Shown: piece by piece, positions 1 to 7,923 of the stretch
How the letters are laid out: each line of letters opens with the position of its first letter
Numbering within the stretch: position 1 is the stretch's first letter
NCBI RefSeq assembly: GCF_014195685.1
Contig: NZ_JACICF010000002.1
Coordinates: 124,001 to 188,000 of the forward strand
Direction of reading: 5' to 3'
DNA length: 64,000 nucleotides
From: Sphingomicrobium lutaoense
GTDB taxonomy: Bacteria; Pseudomonadota; Alphaproteobacteria; Sphingomonadales; Sphingomonadaceae
Program-made: the position numbers and the translations under genes
The notes under the pieces: model-generated
The model's input: the letters and a program-made list of their open reading frames with translations, nothing else
What the model was told of the DNA's origin: nothing
Database searches by the model: none

Positions 1-116
1 TAGCGCCCAGCATCGATGGTCCCCAGGGTGAGGATCATCAGGAGCGGGAGCAGCAGCGCGAATTCGGCTGCGCTGGCGCCATTACGGTCGCGAAGAAGGG
101 CGTGGATCATCGTCAT
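1..116 (-). CDS. TadE-like pilus assembly protein, N-terminal part (runs off window)
   Basis: Only the first 38 codons are visible on the minus strand; the rest lies before position 1. The peptide starts MTMIHALLRDRNGASAAEF and continues into a hydrophobic segment ending in a small acidic patch, the N-terminal signature of TadE/TadF minor pseudopilins: a short basic head, G-x-x-x-A-E-F, then one membrane helix. The ATG overlaps the TGA of the preceding TadE-like gene (ATGA), so the two are probably translationally coupled. By family knowledge it would be a minor pilin-like component of the Tad secretion system. The C-terminus and full length cannot be judged. Confidence 0.75.
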   Translation of the reverse strand, partial: MTMIHALLRDRNGASAAEFALLLPLLMILTLGTIDAGR

Positions 117-634
117 ATTCCCATCACCGCCGCTTCCTGCTGGGCGTTGAGCGTGAGGTTGAGCGGAATGCCGATGAAGCCGAACACGGTGCGGTGCGGC
201 AGCGAGGCGTCGACCGCGACCGTGGGCGCGCCGCTTGGATTGTTGCCATAGATACCGCCCATCGTCTCGGTATTGCCGGCATGGGTGACCGTGGTGTCGC
301 AACTCATCGAGACGGTGAAGCTTTCGCCGGTTTCGCCCCATCCCCAAAGGAGGTCGGCGGCAGTGGCATCGAGCGTGCCTTTCTGCGCGATGAGCTTCGT
401 CTGGTTGACGATCGCCGCGCTCGGCGCGCCCGCGCAGGCGGCATATTCTACGAAGGGTTGGCGCCCGGCATAGCGCGCGGCATCGCGCACGCTTTCGACG
501 AGGCGGTTCTGTTCGTAGAAATAATAGCCGACCTCGGCCGCCGCCGCGACGATCAACACCAGAAAGGGCAGGACGAGCGCCATTTCAGCGGCCGCCGCGC
601 CGCGATCACAGCGAAGAAGGCGGCGCACCGTCAT
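113..634 (-). CDS. TadE-like minor pseudopilin (173 aa)
   Basis: The N-terminus has a basic head, then G-A-A-A-A-E-M and a 20-residue hydrophobic stretch, as in TadE family proteins (Pfam TadE), followed by a tyrosine-rich turn and the helix NRLVESVRDAARYAGRQ typical of the family. Three Cys residues lie near the N-terminus or in the soluble part. Its ATG overlaps the stop of the TadG-like gene (ATGA), and its own stop overlaps the next TadE-like start, giving a tightly coupled tadG-tadE-tadE order. The role is inferred from the family: an inner-membrane pseudopilin needed for Flp pilus assembly. Confidence 0.8.
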   Translation of the reverse strand: MTVRRLLRCDRGAAAAEMALVLPFLVLIVAAAAEVGYYFYEQNRLVESVRDAARYAGRQPFVEYAACAGAPSAAIVNQTKLIAQKGTLDATAADLLWGWGETGESFTVSMSCDTTVTHAGNTETMGGIYGNNPSGAPTVAVDASLPHRTVFGFIGIPLNLTLNAQQEAAVMGI

Positions 635-2313
635 TCGATCAGATACGGCACATCGCGCCGCACCACCTGACCGACCGTACCGCCACCCGCCAGTTCGGTA
701 GCGCCGATGATCTCGACATAGAGGTCGCCCTGGTCGGTATATTTATTGTTCGATGCATCGAAACGGTTAAGCGAGGGTTCGACGAGGAAGACATCAACCC
801 ATTCGATCACCGGCAGGTCCACCTCGGCGCCGCTGACATTATGTTCGAGGCAATTGATCACCGCAACTGAAAGCAGTCGCCGGTCGCGAACTGTGCTGTC
901 TGGCGGCGCCCCGACTGAGCCGGCGGGGATGATGCCTGGCGAATAACCCTGTGCCGCGCTGCACACCGGCTTATCATGATCGACCAGCGTCGCGCCGCTG
1001 GCGCCAGCGGGACTGGAGGCCATCACCATCACGCCGTCGACCATCGTGTCGCGCTTATTTATCTCCCAATCATAGACCTCGTAGCGGGTAGCGTTTTCGG
1101 CAAGCCCAGTATTTTTCTGCCAGCTGCCGTCGCCCGTGCCGCTAGTCCACCGCGTTCCCACGCCGCCGTTCGCCGTGGCCACGGTGCGTACGTAGTTGGA
1201 ACGGAAATAGGCATCGCGATCCCATTTGCCCTTGCCGAACGGGTCAGCCCAGCAACTCCCAGCGGTGCCCGAAGGGATATAGTGGCAGATGTCGCGCGGA
1301 TGCCCCATCTGATAATTGCCCGTCATAGGCGCAGTGGTGAGCGGACGGTAGATGTTGGCCGCGGTCGGTAGTTTCCATCCATTGTTGTGCAGGCGACAGG
1401 CATTGCCGCCCGTAGCGTTCGCAGCACGGCGGACATCCTTCACCGAGTTGATCGAAGCACCGCACGATCCGCCTGCGGGGCAATCGGTGCTGCTGTCATA
1501 GATGTCGAAGCGCGTGTTGAGCGCGCCGGTAACCGTGGTGGTCACGCCCGGCTTGGTATCGACGCCGGTCTGCGGGCTGCATCTGCCCGGAGGATTTTCC
1601 CAGCCGAGCGCCTGGCGAAGGCCGGGAGCGCCATTGGGAATGTCGGTATTGAGATAGCCATAATTGCCCGGCGCCCAGCCGCCCGGGCTGCCCTGCGTCA
1701 CCGCGCGCAGACCCACGCCCCTAAAGGCCCCTGCGTCGAAGGTCTTGTCGGACGCGGTCTCGGTGGGATTGCAGAACATCAGGGGCGGGACCTTGCACAC
1801 AGAAGATCCGAGGCCCGCGACCGCTTTGGCCGAGGCGGTTCCCGAGCTGGCGCCCACCACTGGGGTCAGCGCGAAATTGGCGGTGCGAGCGACCGTGCGC
1901 GCGCACACGAAGCGGGCCGAGGCATCGTCGGTGACTTCGCCTACGGTCGGGCAAAGCGTGGAATCGGTCGGATGATCGGCGGTCGCGTCGGCTTCGCTCG
2001 CATAGAAGCGCACTTCGGACAGTTCGACCCCCGTGCCCGCGGCCGCGCCATCATTTCCGAAGAAGGTGAGATTGTCGATCAGCGCATTGGCCGCCGCAGT
2101 GCCGCGCGCAATCGTCCCCGCCTCCTGGTCGAGTTGGGTCGCGGCGGCAAGCGCGGCCTGGTCAGCGGCATTCTGCAATTCGGTATCGAGCCCGGCGATG
2201 CGGGCATAGTCGAAGGCGACCCCGCCGACGGCGACCAGCGCGAAAAGGGTGATTGCGACGGTCGGCGCCACGGCACCGTCATCATTGCGAAACAGATCAA
2301 GCCCTATGCGCAT
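631..2313 (-). CDS. TadG-like Flp pilus-associated protein (560 aa)
   Basis: The N-terminus (about residues 8-60) carries the Tad_N/TadG-like module: a short acidic head, G-A-V-A-P, one membrane helix, then the A-A-D-Q-A-A-L-A-A-A-T-Q-L helix typical of TadE/G-like proteins. The rest is a long, Cys-containing periplasmic or surface region with no motif I recognise; no von Willebrand MIDAS motif is evident. It lies between the small lipoprotein and the TadE-like genes and overlaps the latter by four bases. Family members localise to the envelope and contribute to Flp pilus assembly or anchoring. The precise role here is inferred from context. Confidence 0.75.
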   Translation of the reverse strand: MRIGLDLFRNDDGAVAPTVAITLFALVAVGGVAFDYARIAGLDTELQNAADQAALAAATQLDQEAGTIARGTAAANALIDNLTFFGNDGAAAGTGVELSEVRFYASEADATADHPTDSTLCPTVGEVTDDASARFVCARTVARTANFALTPVVGASSGTASAKAVAGLGSSVCKVPPLMFCNPTETASDKTFDAGAFRGVGLRAVTQGSPGGWAPGNYGYLNTDIPNGAPGLRQALGWENPPGRCSPQTGVDTKPGVTTTVTGALNTRFDIYDSSTDCPAGGSCGASINSVKDVRRAANATGGNACRLHNNGWKLPTAANIYRPLTTAPMTGNYQMGHPRDICHYIPSGTAGSCWADPFGKGKWDRDAYFRSNYVRTVATANGGVGTRWTSGTGDGSWQKNTGLAENATRYEVYDWEINKRDTMVDGVMVMASSPAGASGATLVDHDKPVCSAAQGYSPGIIPAGSVGAPPDSTVRDRRLLSVAVINCLEHNVSGAEVDLPVIEWVDVFLVEPSLNRFDASNNKYTDQGDLYVEIIGATELAGGGTVGQVVRRDVPYLIE

Positions 2314-2324
2314 CGTCCTTCATC

Positions 2325-2624
2325 CTAGATGGGTCCGCTGGAACGGCTCGAGCCGCCGCCACCGCCGAGCGAGCCGCCGCCGCTGCTGGCGCCCGACGCG
2401 GCGGGCCGCTTGACGCGACCGGTGCGGTAGCGGCCGACCGCGTCGGTCGCCACTTCGCCATTGTCGCCGGGCTCGGCCGAGCCCTCGGCATATTGCGGGT
2501 CGGGATCGACCGTCTGGATCGCCTTGTTATAGGCGACCGCGTCGCCGAAGCCGTGGTCGACCGGCGCACAGCCGGACAGGACGAGCATCACGGGCAGCGC
2601 CCCGATGACGAGCTTATAGCGCAT
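2325..2624 (-). CDS. Small lipoprotein of the Tad locus (99 aa)
   Basis: MRYKLVIGALPVMLVLSGC is a lipoprotein signal with a lipobox ending at Cys19. The mature part holds a D-H-G-F-G motif, a YNKAIQTVDPDPQY segment and a Gly/Ser-rich tail. Two ATGs are possible. The one at 2624 sits 7 bases after AAGGAG, whereas the one at 2630 is almost on top of it, so 2624 is preferred. The gene overlaps the 3' end of cpaC by 11 bases. I recall similar small lipoproteins next to Tad genes in other sphingomonads. It might occupy the role of the CpaD lipoprotein, but it is much shorter and I cannot show homology. Confidence 0.65.
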   Translation of the reverse strand: MRYKLVIGALPVMLVLSGCAPVDHGFGDAVAYNKAIQTVDPDPQYAEGSAEPGDNGEVATDAVGRYRTGRVKRPAASGASSGGGSLGGGGGSSRSSGPI

Positions 2625-4131
2625 GTCCATACTCCTTCTCGAGGGCGCCCGGATTGACCTTCGCCATGCCGCCGCCGTTGGCAGGGGCCTGGTTCGGTTG
2701 CCGGTTTTCAGGCGCATAGGGCGTGGGTTCCTCGCCGATCGGATACCAACTCGGCATCGCCCGCTCGCCCGGGAGCGAGATGGGTGCGACCGCACCGTCG
2801 GTCTTGCCGAGAAGGAAAAAGTCGATCTCGTCGGGAGGCGTGGCCCGGTCGGTGGGCAGCACATGGCGCCCCGCCGCGACCGGACGGACCAGCCGCGGCG
2901 TCACCACGATCACCAATTCGGTATCCTGGCGCTGGAAGCCCGAGGAACGGAACAAGGAGCCGATGATCGGGATCGAGCCCAAGATCGGGAACTGCCGCAC
3001 CGTATCCGAGAAGTCGCGGCGGATGAGGCCTGCGAGCGCGAAACTCTGCCCATCGCGCAACTCGACCGTCGTCATGGCGCGGCGGGTCTGGAGGCCTGGC
3101 ACCACGATCCCGTTGATCGCAACCGACGCCGAGGTGTCGATCGAGCTGACTTCGGGAGCGACGATCATGTTGATCACTCCGTCGGCCAACACCGTGGGGG
3201 TGAAGGCAAGACTTACCCCGAAGGTCTTGAACTCGACCGAGATGGCGCTTCCGCCCGCATCGCTCGACTGGGCGACCGGGATCGGAAATTCGCCGCCCGC
3301 GAGGAAGCTCGCGGTTTCGCCCGAAAGTGCGACCAGCGTGGGTTCGGCGAGCGTTGTCACCACGCCCTTGCGTTCGAGCGCGTCGAGTGCCGCCGAGATG
3401 TCGGCACCGAAGGCGGTGAAGCTGCCGGTCAGGATGCCGAAACTGTCGACGATCGAGCCGATCGACAGGTCGCCATTACCGAACTGGCTGTTGCCGTCTC
3501 CCGGCGTGAGCGATGCACCTTCGCCGATCGCGCCGGCGAAATCGTCATCGCTGATGAACAGCCCGACGCCCATGTCCTTGAGCGCGCTGCGGCGCACTTC
3601 GGAGAAGCGGACTTCGAGCATCACCTGCTGCGAGGAGCCGATCGACATCATGTTGACGACCTTGCCCGGCGCATAGGTCTCGGCGACCTGGATCGCGCGG
3701 TCCGCGGCGATCGAGGAGGAGACGATGCCTTCGAGCACGATCGAATCGTTGATCATGCGCGCGCCCACCTGGTCGCCCGGAAGCAGCTGCGCGAGCTGGC
3801 GCTTGAGGCCGGTGACATCGGGGCCGACCATCACGTCGACCACCGCGATCAGCCGGTTGCGTGCATCATAAAGAGTGAGGCTGGTGGTCCCCACTGTCTT
3901 GCCGAGCACATAGAGCGACTGGTCCGACAAGGGCAGCACGTCGGCAATCTCGCTATTGCCGATGAGCGCCTTGGCGAACGGCCGGTCGGCGCGCAGCACC
4001 TGGCTCTTGTTCACCGGGACGGTCAGCTCTCCGGCATGGACGCCCTCGGCGGCGCTGATCATCTGCGCGGCGGCAGGTCCGGCCCCCAGGGCGCTTCCGG
4101 CCATCGCCAGCGCGATGAATGCGGCTTTCAT
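2614..4131 (-). CDS. cpaC: CpaC/RcpA-type secretin of the Flp pilus (505 aa)
   Basis: The Flp pilus outer-membrane secretin. It has a signal peptide (about residues 1-23, ending A-A-A-Q), an N-terminal pilus-formation domain (about 30-100: the NKSQVLRADRPFAKALIGN region), a BON-like segment (about 105-170), and a secretin domain (about 200-400) including the VTTLAEPTLVALSGETASF segment with its typical E-P-x-L-x-A-x-S-G. The C-terminus is Pro-rich. The ATG at 4131 is chosen over upstream in-frame ATGs because it begins directly with a good signal peptide and follows AGGGGG. It starts 7 bases after the cpaB stop, so the two are cotranscribed. Confidence 0.88.
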   Translation of the reverse strand: MKAAFIALAMAGSALGAGPAAAQMISAAEGVHAGELTVPVNKSQVLRADRPFAKALIGNSEIADVLPLSDQSLYVLGKTVGTTSLTLYDARNRLIAVVDVMVGPDVTGLKRQLAQLLPGDQVGARMINDSIVLEGIVSSSIAADRAIQVAETYAPGKVVNMMSIGSSQQVMLEVRFSEVRRSALKDMGVGLFISDDDFAGAIGEGASLTPGDGNSQFGNGDLSIGSIVDSFGILTGSFTAFGADISAALDALERKGVVTTLAEPTLVALSGETASFLAGGEFPIPVAQSSDAGGSAISVEFKTFGVSLAFTPTVLADGVINMIVAPEVSSIDTSASVAINGIVVPGLQTRRAMTTVELRDGQSFALAGLIRRDFSDTVRQFPILGSIPIIGSLFRSSGFQRQDTELVIVVTPRLVRPVAAGRHVLPTDRATPPDEIDFFLLGKTDGAVAPISLPGERAMPSWYPIGEEPTPYAPENRQPNQAPANGGGMAKVNPGALEKEYGHAL

Positions 4132-4138
4132 GGTCCCC

Positions 4139-5038
4139 CTATTGATCATAGTCCCCCACCTCATAAGTGCTCGTGTTCGTTCCGCGCGTGATCTCGACCT
4201 TGGGCTGTGGCGGCGGCGTCGCCGCGGCCCGGCGCGGCGCTTGGCGGCGCACTACCCGCTGCGCCGTCGGGCGCGCCGTCGGAGCGGGCTCGGTGCCGCG
4301 TTCGTAGGCGCGCGACAGTTCGTAGCGCAGGTCTCTCAGACTGACGGTCTCGACGACCGGGATATTCTCGTCGATGCCGGGCTTGCGCAGCACGAGGCTG
4401 AGCGAGCCGAGCTGCTGGCCGAGCGCCAGTTTTTGCGCATCGACCGGCGTGACTTCGAGCGTCGCGGTCGAGGACACGGCGGGCTGGCCATTTTCCTGCG
4501 CGCGCTGGTCCATCGCGATGACGCGGACATTCTGGAGAAGGACGTCGGTGACCTGGCTTTCTGCGCCGTCGATCGGAACGCGGGTGATGAGCACGTCGAC
4601 CGTGTCATTGGGCTGGATGAAACCCGCCACGCCCGAGACCGCGTTGATCCGCACCGTGGCGGCGCGCATCCCGTCGGGAAGCGTCGCGGCGATCGAGGCG
4701 CCTTCGCCTTCGCCCGTGAGGTCGGCGGCAATCAACGGCTGGTTGGTGGTGACCGGACGAAGCACGTGGCGCTTCTTTCCTTCAGGCAGGAGCTCTTCGA
4801 GCGATGCGAACGTGCCGGGCGGCAGGCTGGATGTCGGAAATTCGACGAAGCGTACCCGGTCGGGCGTAATCTCGGCTCCGTAGGCCAAGGGTACCGCGGC
4901 AACCGCGATGCGCTGGGTCTGGAGATCCCCGCGATCGATCTTGGCTTCGCGGGCCCCGAGATAGCTATTGGCGAGGAAGACGGCCACCAAGCCGACTATG
5001 ACCGCAATAGCCAAGGCGATAATCGTTTGCCGTCGCAT
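4139..5038 (-). CDS. cpaB: Flp pilus assembly protein CpaB/RcpC (299 aa)
   Basis: One N-terminal membrane helix (about residues 6-26) is followed by a SAF/CpaB domain. This includes VPLAYGAEITPDRVRFVEFP, the I-A-A-D-L segment, and the N-D-T-V-D-V-L-I-T-R motif typical of RcpC/CpaB. The C-terminus is a Pro/Arg/Ala-rich tail. Its length is normal for the family. CpaB is a periplasmic, membrane-anchored component thought to work with the CpaC secretin. The gene lies between the pilin and cpaC. A recurring AT-rich motif (AAAACTGATAC on the coding strand) lies about 37 bases upstream of the ATG. Confidence 0.87.
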   Translation of the reverse strand: MRRQTIIALAIAVIVGLVAVFLANSYLGAREAKIDRGDLQTQRIAVAAVPLAYGAEITPDRVRFVEFPTSSLPPGTFASLEELLPEGKKRHVLRPVTTNQPLIAADLTGEGEGASIAATLPDGMRAATVRINAVSGVAGFIQPNDTVDVLITRVPIDGAESQVTDVLLQNVRVIAMDQRAQENGQPAVSSTATLEVTPVDAQKLALGQQLGSLSLVLRKPGIDENIPVVETVSLRDLRYELSRAYERGTEPAPTARPTAQRVVRRQAPRRAAATPPPQPKVEITRGTNTSTYEVGDYDQ

Positions 5039-5074
5039 CGTCGCACACCCCCCGTGCTAATTTCCAGTTAATCT

Positions 5075-5085
5075 GTATCAGTTTT
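5075..5085 (-). promoter_or_regulatory. Recurring AAAAYTGATAC motif upstream of cpaB
   Basis: On the minus strand this reads AAAACTGATAC, within a 15-base block repeated almost exactly 600 bp upstream at 5671-5685 and, more loosely, at 40890-40900. All three copies lie upstream of minus-strand genes. Function unknown; it could be a promoter element or a regulator site. Confidence 0.3.
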
Positions 5086-5141
5086 CAACTGTAACTCCTA
5101 GGCCTGATGGCCCTTTTCCGGCTTGGCGGATGGTGGAGATG

Positions 5142-5171
5142 AAAACGGCCGGCCTTATCAATGGCCGGCCG
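5142..5171 (-). terminator. Rho-independent terminator downstream of the Flp pilin gene
   Basis: A perfect 9-bp GC stem (5146-5154 with 5163-5171) has an 8-base loop, and on the minus strand is followed by GTTTTC. It lies 25 bases past the pilin stop and before cpaB. It probably lets pilin mRNA accumulate above cpaB and the downstream genes, the usual arrangement for a major pilin. Confidence 0.75.
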
Positions 5172-5195
5172 ATTCCATTCGGTGGTCAACCGGCC

Positions 5196-5378
5196 TTACG
5201 GGCAGTTGGTACCATCCGACTCGATGCAGGTAGTGGTGTCACCGATGGCGTTGCCGATCGACGAGCCCAGCGCCACGGCAGCAACCGCGAGGGTCGCACC
5301 GATAATCGCGAGGATCAGCGCATATTCGGCAGCCGATGCACCCGACTCATCCTTCAACATATTGATAAAGTTAGTCAT
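5196..5378 (-). CDS. Flp/Fap-type major pilin (60 aa)
   Basis: A very short type IVb prepilin. After a 13-residue leader ending in Gly13 comes ASAAEY, the Flp motif (G/x4-E-Y) cleaved by a TadV/CpaA prepilin peptidase, then a hydrophobic helix (LILAIIGATLAVAAVAL). The tail has two Cys residues near positions 50 and 59 that could form a disulfide. The length matches the family (50-70 aa). It is the first gene of the Tad block, has its own terminator, and has a long AT-richer upstream region with a CtrA-like box. Confidence 0.92.
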   Translation of the reverse strand: MTNFINMLKDESGASAAEYALILAIIGATLAVAAVALGSSIGNAIGDTTTCIESDGTNCP

Positions 5379-5646
5379 TTTCCCGTCCCCTAATCGTTTA
5401 CATTACGACAGGCCCCCCAATGGGACCACTCGACCGAAGGGAAGTCGACGCAGGACATAGGGACTGAGGTAAACGCGTTTTACGCCGCGGGAAACTGACC
5501 CCGTCCGCCGCGACCACGACCGCATCGGATATGCATTTGCTGCGCTGCTGTTTACTTTCTGTCAAGCATATCGATTTAACTCTTATTAATATTGTCCGGA
5601 GTCTGCCCGGCAAGAAAATCAACGGGTTTCTGCCGAATTTAGCCGT

Positions 5647-5661
5647 TTAACCGAGAGTTAA
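5647..5661. promoter_or_regulatory. CtrA-like binding box (TTAA-N7-TTAA)
   Basis: TTAA CCGAGAG TTAA matches exactly the spacing of the full CtrA site known from Caulobacter, where the pilA pilin is CtrA-controlled. It is about 270 bp upstream of the pilin ATG, which is far for a classical activator site. A near match with a 6-base spacer lies at 5576-5589. Function is inferred only. Confidence 0.4.
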
Positions 5662-5744
5662 TCGATCATGATCTGTATCAATTTTGTCTCATTTTGGGCC
5701 GCTTTTGGACGTGCGTACGAGCTGGCCATTGCGCGAATCGAGCC

Positions 5745-5780
5745 GCGACTCGGGCGCGACTCGGGGCCCTGCGACTCGGG
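5745..5780. repeat. Three direct copies of GCGACTCGGG
   Basis: Copies lie at 5745-5754, 5756-5765 and 5771-5780, between the pilin regulatory region and the 3' end of the DUF2569-like gene. No known element is recognised. Confidence 0.6.
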
Positions 5781-5813
5781 GATGCGGGGTCGGACGCCCT
5801 GCCGTGACGGAGG

Positions 5814-6584
5814 TCAGGCCTCGACGCGCTGGCGGTAGGTGACGTTCACGCGCTTCGAGAGAAGGAGATAGGGCGCCCAGAGGAAGATCGAGATCATCAC
5901 CTTCTTCACATTGCCGTCGAGCAGGGTATGGAGCGGAGCGGCGACCGTGGCAGGCAGGCCTTCGGCCGAGACGACCTGGGCGACCGCGAGCTGCATCGCA
6001 AGATCGACCATCCAGATCGCGACCAAGAGACGCGGGAAGAGCGGCACCTTGCGGAGCGCGGCGACGAAGGCGATCGTATAGAGCGACGACAGGAGCACCA
6101 CGTCGAGCGTCATCATGAAATGGAGCGTCGAGAGCCAGCCCGGAACGGCTTCAGTGATCGCCGGGATGGCGACCAGATATTCGGCCGAACGCACCGGCAC
6201 GTTGAGCAGCGTCCCGATGAGCAGCGAGACCATGATCCCACTGGTCCCGTAGAGCGGATGCGCCCGCGCTTCCTCGGGCGACACTTTCTTCCACGCGCCC
6301 GCGCGCGCGAGGCGGATCTCGGGCTGCGGCATGTCGGCCCCGTCGCGGAACCAGCGCAGCGCCAGTCCCATCGAGACGAGCGGCATGATCGCAAGGAGGA
6401 TATAGGGCAGCGCGGTCTTGAGGCTGGCCGTCCCGGCGCCCGCGGTGCCCGCGACGACGCGCAGGCTGCACGCCCCCATGGCGAGCACCAGCCAGAAGAG
6501 CATGATTTTCCGGAGGCTGCCTTCGAGCGCAGCGAGCAGCGCATGGCTTCTCTCGTGCAGGCGGGCAGCATAGGCGGTGATCAT
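5814..6584 (-). CDS. DUF2569-like integral membrane protein (256 aa)
   Basis: Five or six hydrophobic segments are visible. The C-terminal half, with H-P-L-Y-G-T-S-G, RKVPLFPRLLVAIWM and WAPYLLLSKRVNVTYRQR, resembles DUF2569 proteins, an uncharacterised membrane family. I chose the ATG at 6584, preceded by GAAAGAAAG, over an upstream in-frame TTG at 6617. It is monocistronic on the minus strand and divergent from the metalloprotease-like gene, with a 271-bp gap. Function unknown. Confidence 0.65.
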   Translation of the reverse strand: MITAYAARLHERSHALLAALEGSLRKIMLFWLVLAMGACSLRVVAGTAGAGTASLKTALPYILLAIMPLVSMGLALRWFRDGADMPQPEIRLARAGAWKKVSPEEARAHPLYGTSGIMVSLLIGTLLNVPVRSAEYLVAIPAITEAVPGWLSTLHFMMTLDVVLLSSLYTIAFVAALRKVPLFPRLLVAIWMVDLAMQLAVAQVVSAEGLPATVAAPLHTLLDGNVKKVMISIFLWAPYLLLSKRVNVTYRQRVEA

Positions 6585-6855
6585 CGGGACACTTTCTTTC
6601 AACTGGCCTTGCCCCAAGGCCTAAACGCTTAATCTTGCTATCGAGTTAAGTGCGTGACGACGCAGATCGTTCCCAAAATCGTGCTTTTTTGGTGACACTC
6701 GCGCAACGATGGCCGATTTCCGGCCAAGCCCTTGATTTTACGATTTTCCGCTTACAGCATCCCCCTTCCCGACGCCGGCCGAGTATGGGCGGCGACGGGA
6801 ATTGGGGCTGGCAAGGCGCTCGGCGAGCTGGCCATGTCATGGGGAGAAAAATCTG

Positions 6856-7686
6856 ATGAAGAATATCGTACGTTTGGCTGTCGCGGGCGGCAGCGTGGCT
6901 GCTCTTGCGGCCATCACCGGTCCGGCGACCGCCAATCATGCCTGGTCGACCTATCATTGGGACACCGGCAGCACGACCGTGGTGAGCGTTCCGATCATGG
7001 ATAATGTCTCGGGCGTCTGGGAACAGCATCTCGATCAGGCGATCGTCGACTGGAACAAGTCGGCGCATATCAATGCCACCGAAATGCCGGGGAGCGCCAA
7101 CACCAAGCGGTGCCCGATCACCAGCGGCCAGATCGACGTCTGCAACGACACCTATGGTTCGACCGGCTGGCTGGGCATCGCCTCGATCGCCCTGTCGAAC
7201 GGCCATATCTCGGGCGGCGTGACCAAGGTCAACGACACCTATTTCAACACCTCGACCTATAACAATGACACCTGGCGCCAGCTCGTCATGTGCCAGGAAA
7301 TCGGTCACGACTATGGCCTTGGGCACCAGAACGAGGACTTCAACACCGACCTCACCACCAGCTGCATGGAATATACCAACCAGCCGGCGGGAAACGAAGG
7401 CCCGGATGCCCATGACTATAACATGCTCGCACAGATCTACGGGCACACGCATGGCGGCAGCGGCGGCGGCGGTGAAGAACCGTGCAAGGGCGGCTGGAAG
7501 AAGTGCGGCAGCGGCAATGGCAATGGCAAGATGATCGGTCTTACCGGTGCCGGTCCGGCCGACTGGGGCCGCGCCGTCGGCTTCGACAAGCAGGGCCGTG
7601 CGAATGTCTATTCGCGCCGTGCCGGTGGCTACACCATCATCACCCATGTGACCTGGGCGATGGGCTACCAGCCCGACCACCATTAA
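6856..7686 (+). CDS. Secreted metalloprotease-like protein with QExxH site (276 aa)
   Basis: A signal peptide (residues 1-26, ending A-T-A) precedes a secreted domain. Residues 147-158 read QEIGHDYGLGHQ, the metzincin layout HExxHxxGxxH with the first His replaced by Gln147; Glu148, His151 and His157 are kept. Cys-Met-Glu-Tyr at 170-173 is a plausible Met-turn. The C-terminus has a Gly-rich linker, then a CKGGWKKCG loop and a G-Y-T-I-I-T-H-V-x-W end. RBS GGGGAGAAAAATCTG precedes the ATG. I recall related bacterial proteins with C-Q-E-x-G-H, so the Gln may be a family trait rather than a mutation. Enzymatic activity is unproven. Confidence 0.7.
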   Translation: MKNIVRLAVAGGSVAALAAITGPATANHAWSTYHWDTGSTTVVSVPIMDNVSGVWEQHLDQAIVDWNKSAHINATEMPGSANTKRCPITSGQIDVCNDTYGSTGWLGIASIALSNGHISGGVTKVNDTYFNTSTYNNDTWRQLVMCQEIGHDYGLGHQNEDFNTDLTTSCMEYTNQPAGNEGPDAHDYNMLAQIYGHTHGGSGGGGEEPCKGGWKKCGSGNGNGKMIGLTGAGPADWGRAVGFDKQGRANVYSRRAGGYTIITHVTWAMGYQPDHH

Positions 7687-7711
7687 TCGTCCGATATCGA
7701 ACGATCGGGGA

Positions 7712-7745
7712 GGGCGTCGCATGGACATGCGGCGCCCTTCTTGCT
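7712..7745 (+). terminator. Terminator hairpin after the metalloprotease-like gene
   Basis: An 11-bp stem (7712-7722 with 7727-7737, one G-T wobble) with a 4-base loop is followed by TTCTTGCTG. It lies 26 bases after the stop codon. Confidence 0.6.
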
Positions 7746-7923
7746 GTGATGCATCCGTTGGGCTGCACCTGCCGCTCGAGCGAAGGATCGACGCCCTTTT
7801 CGGCTGCCGACAAAAATTCGTGAGCAACGCGCGTTCGCACTCGTGCCGACGGCGACGCTGAGCGCGGGGTTTTAGGCAAAAGCCGCCTCGAAAAAATCGT
7901 CCGGACGCGCTACGCCTCGAAGC

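Larger units (their letters stand above)
5379..5813. promoter_or_regulatory. 435-bp gene-free region upstream of the pilin
   Basis: No convincing gene on either strand. It is richer in A/T than the flanks. It contains the pilin leader next to 5379, a TTAA-N6-TTAA pair at 5576-5589, a TTAA-N7-TTAA box at 5647-5661, a copy of the AAAAYTGATAC motif at 5675-5685 and three copies of GCGACTCGGG at 5745-5780. It probably holds the pilin promoter. Confidence 0.5.

Noticed and set aside
5814-6617. Longer form of the DUF2569-like protein from a TTG at 6617
   Set aside because: The extra 11 residues are not hydrophobic, and the ATG at 6584 has a better SD.
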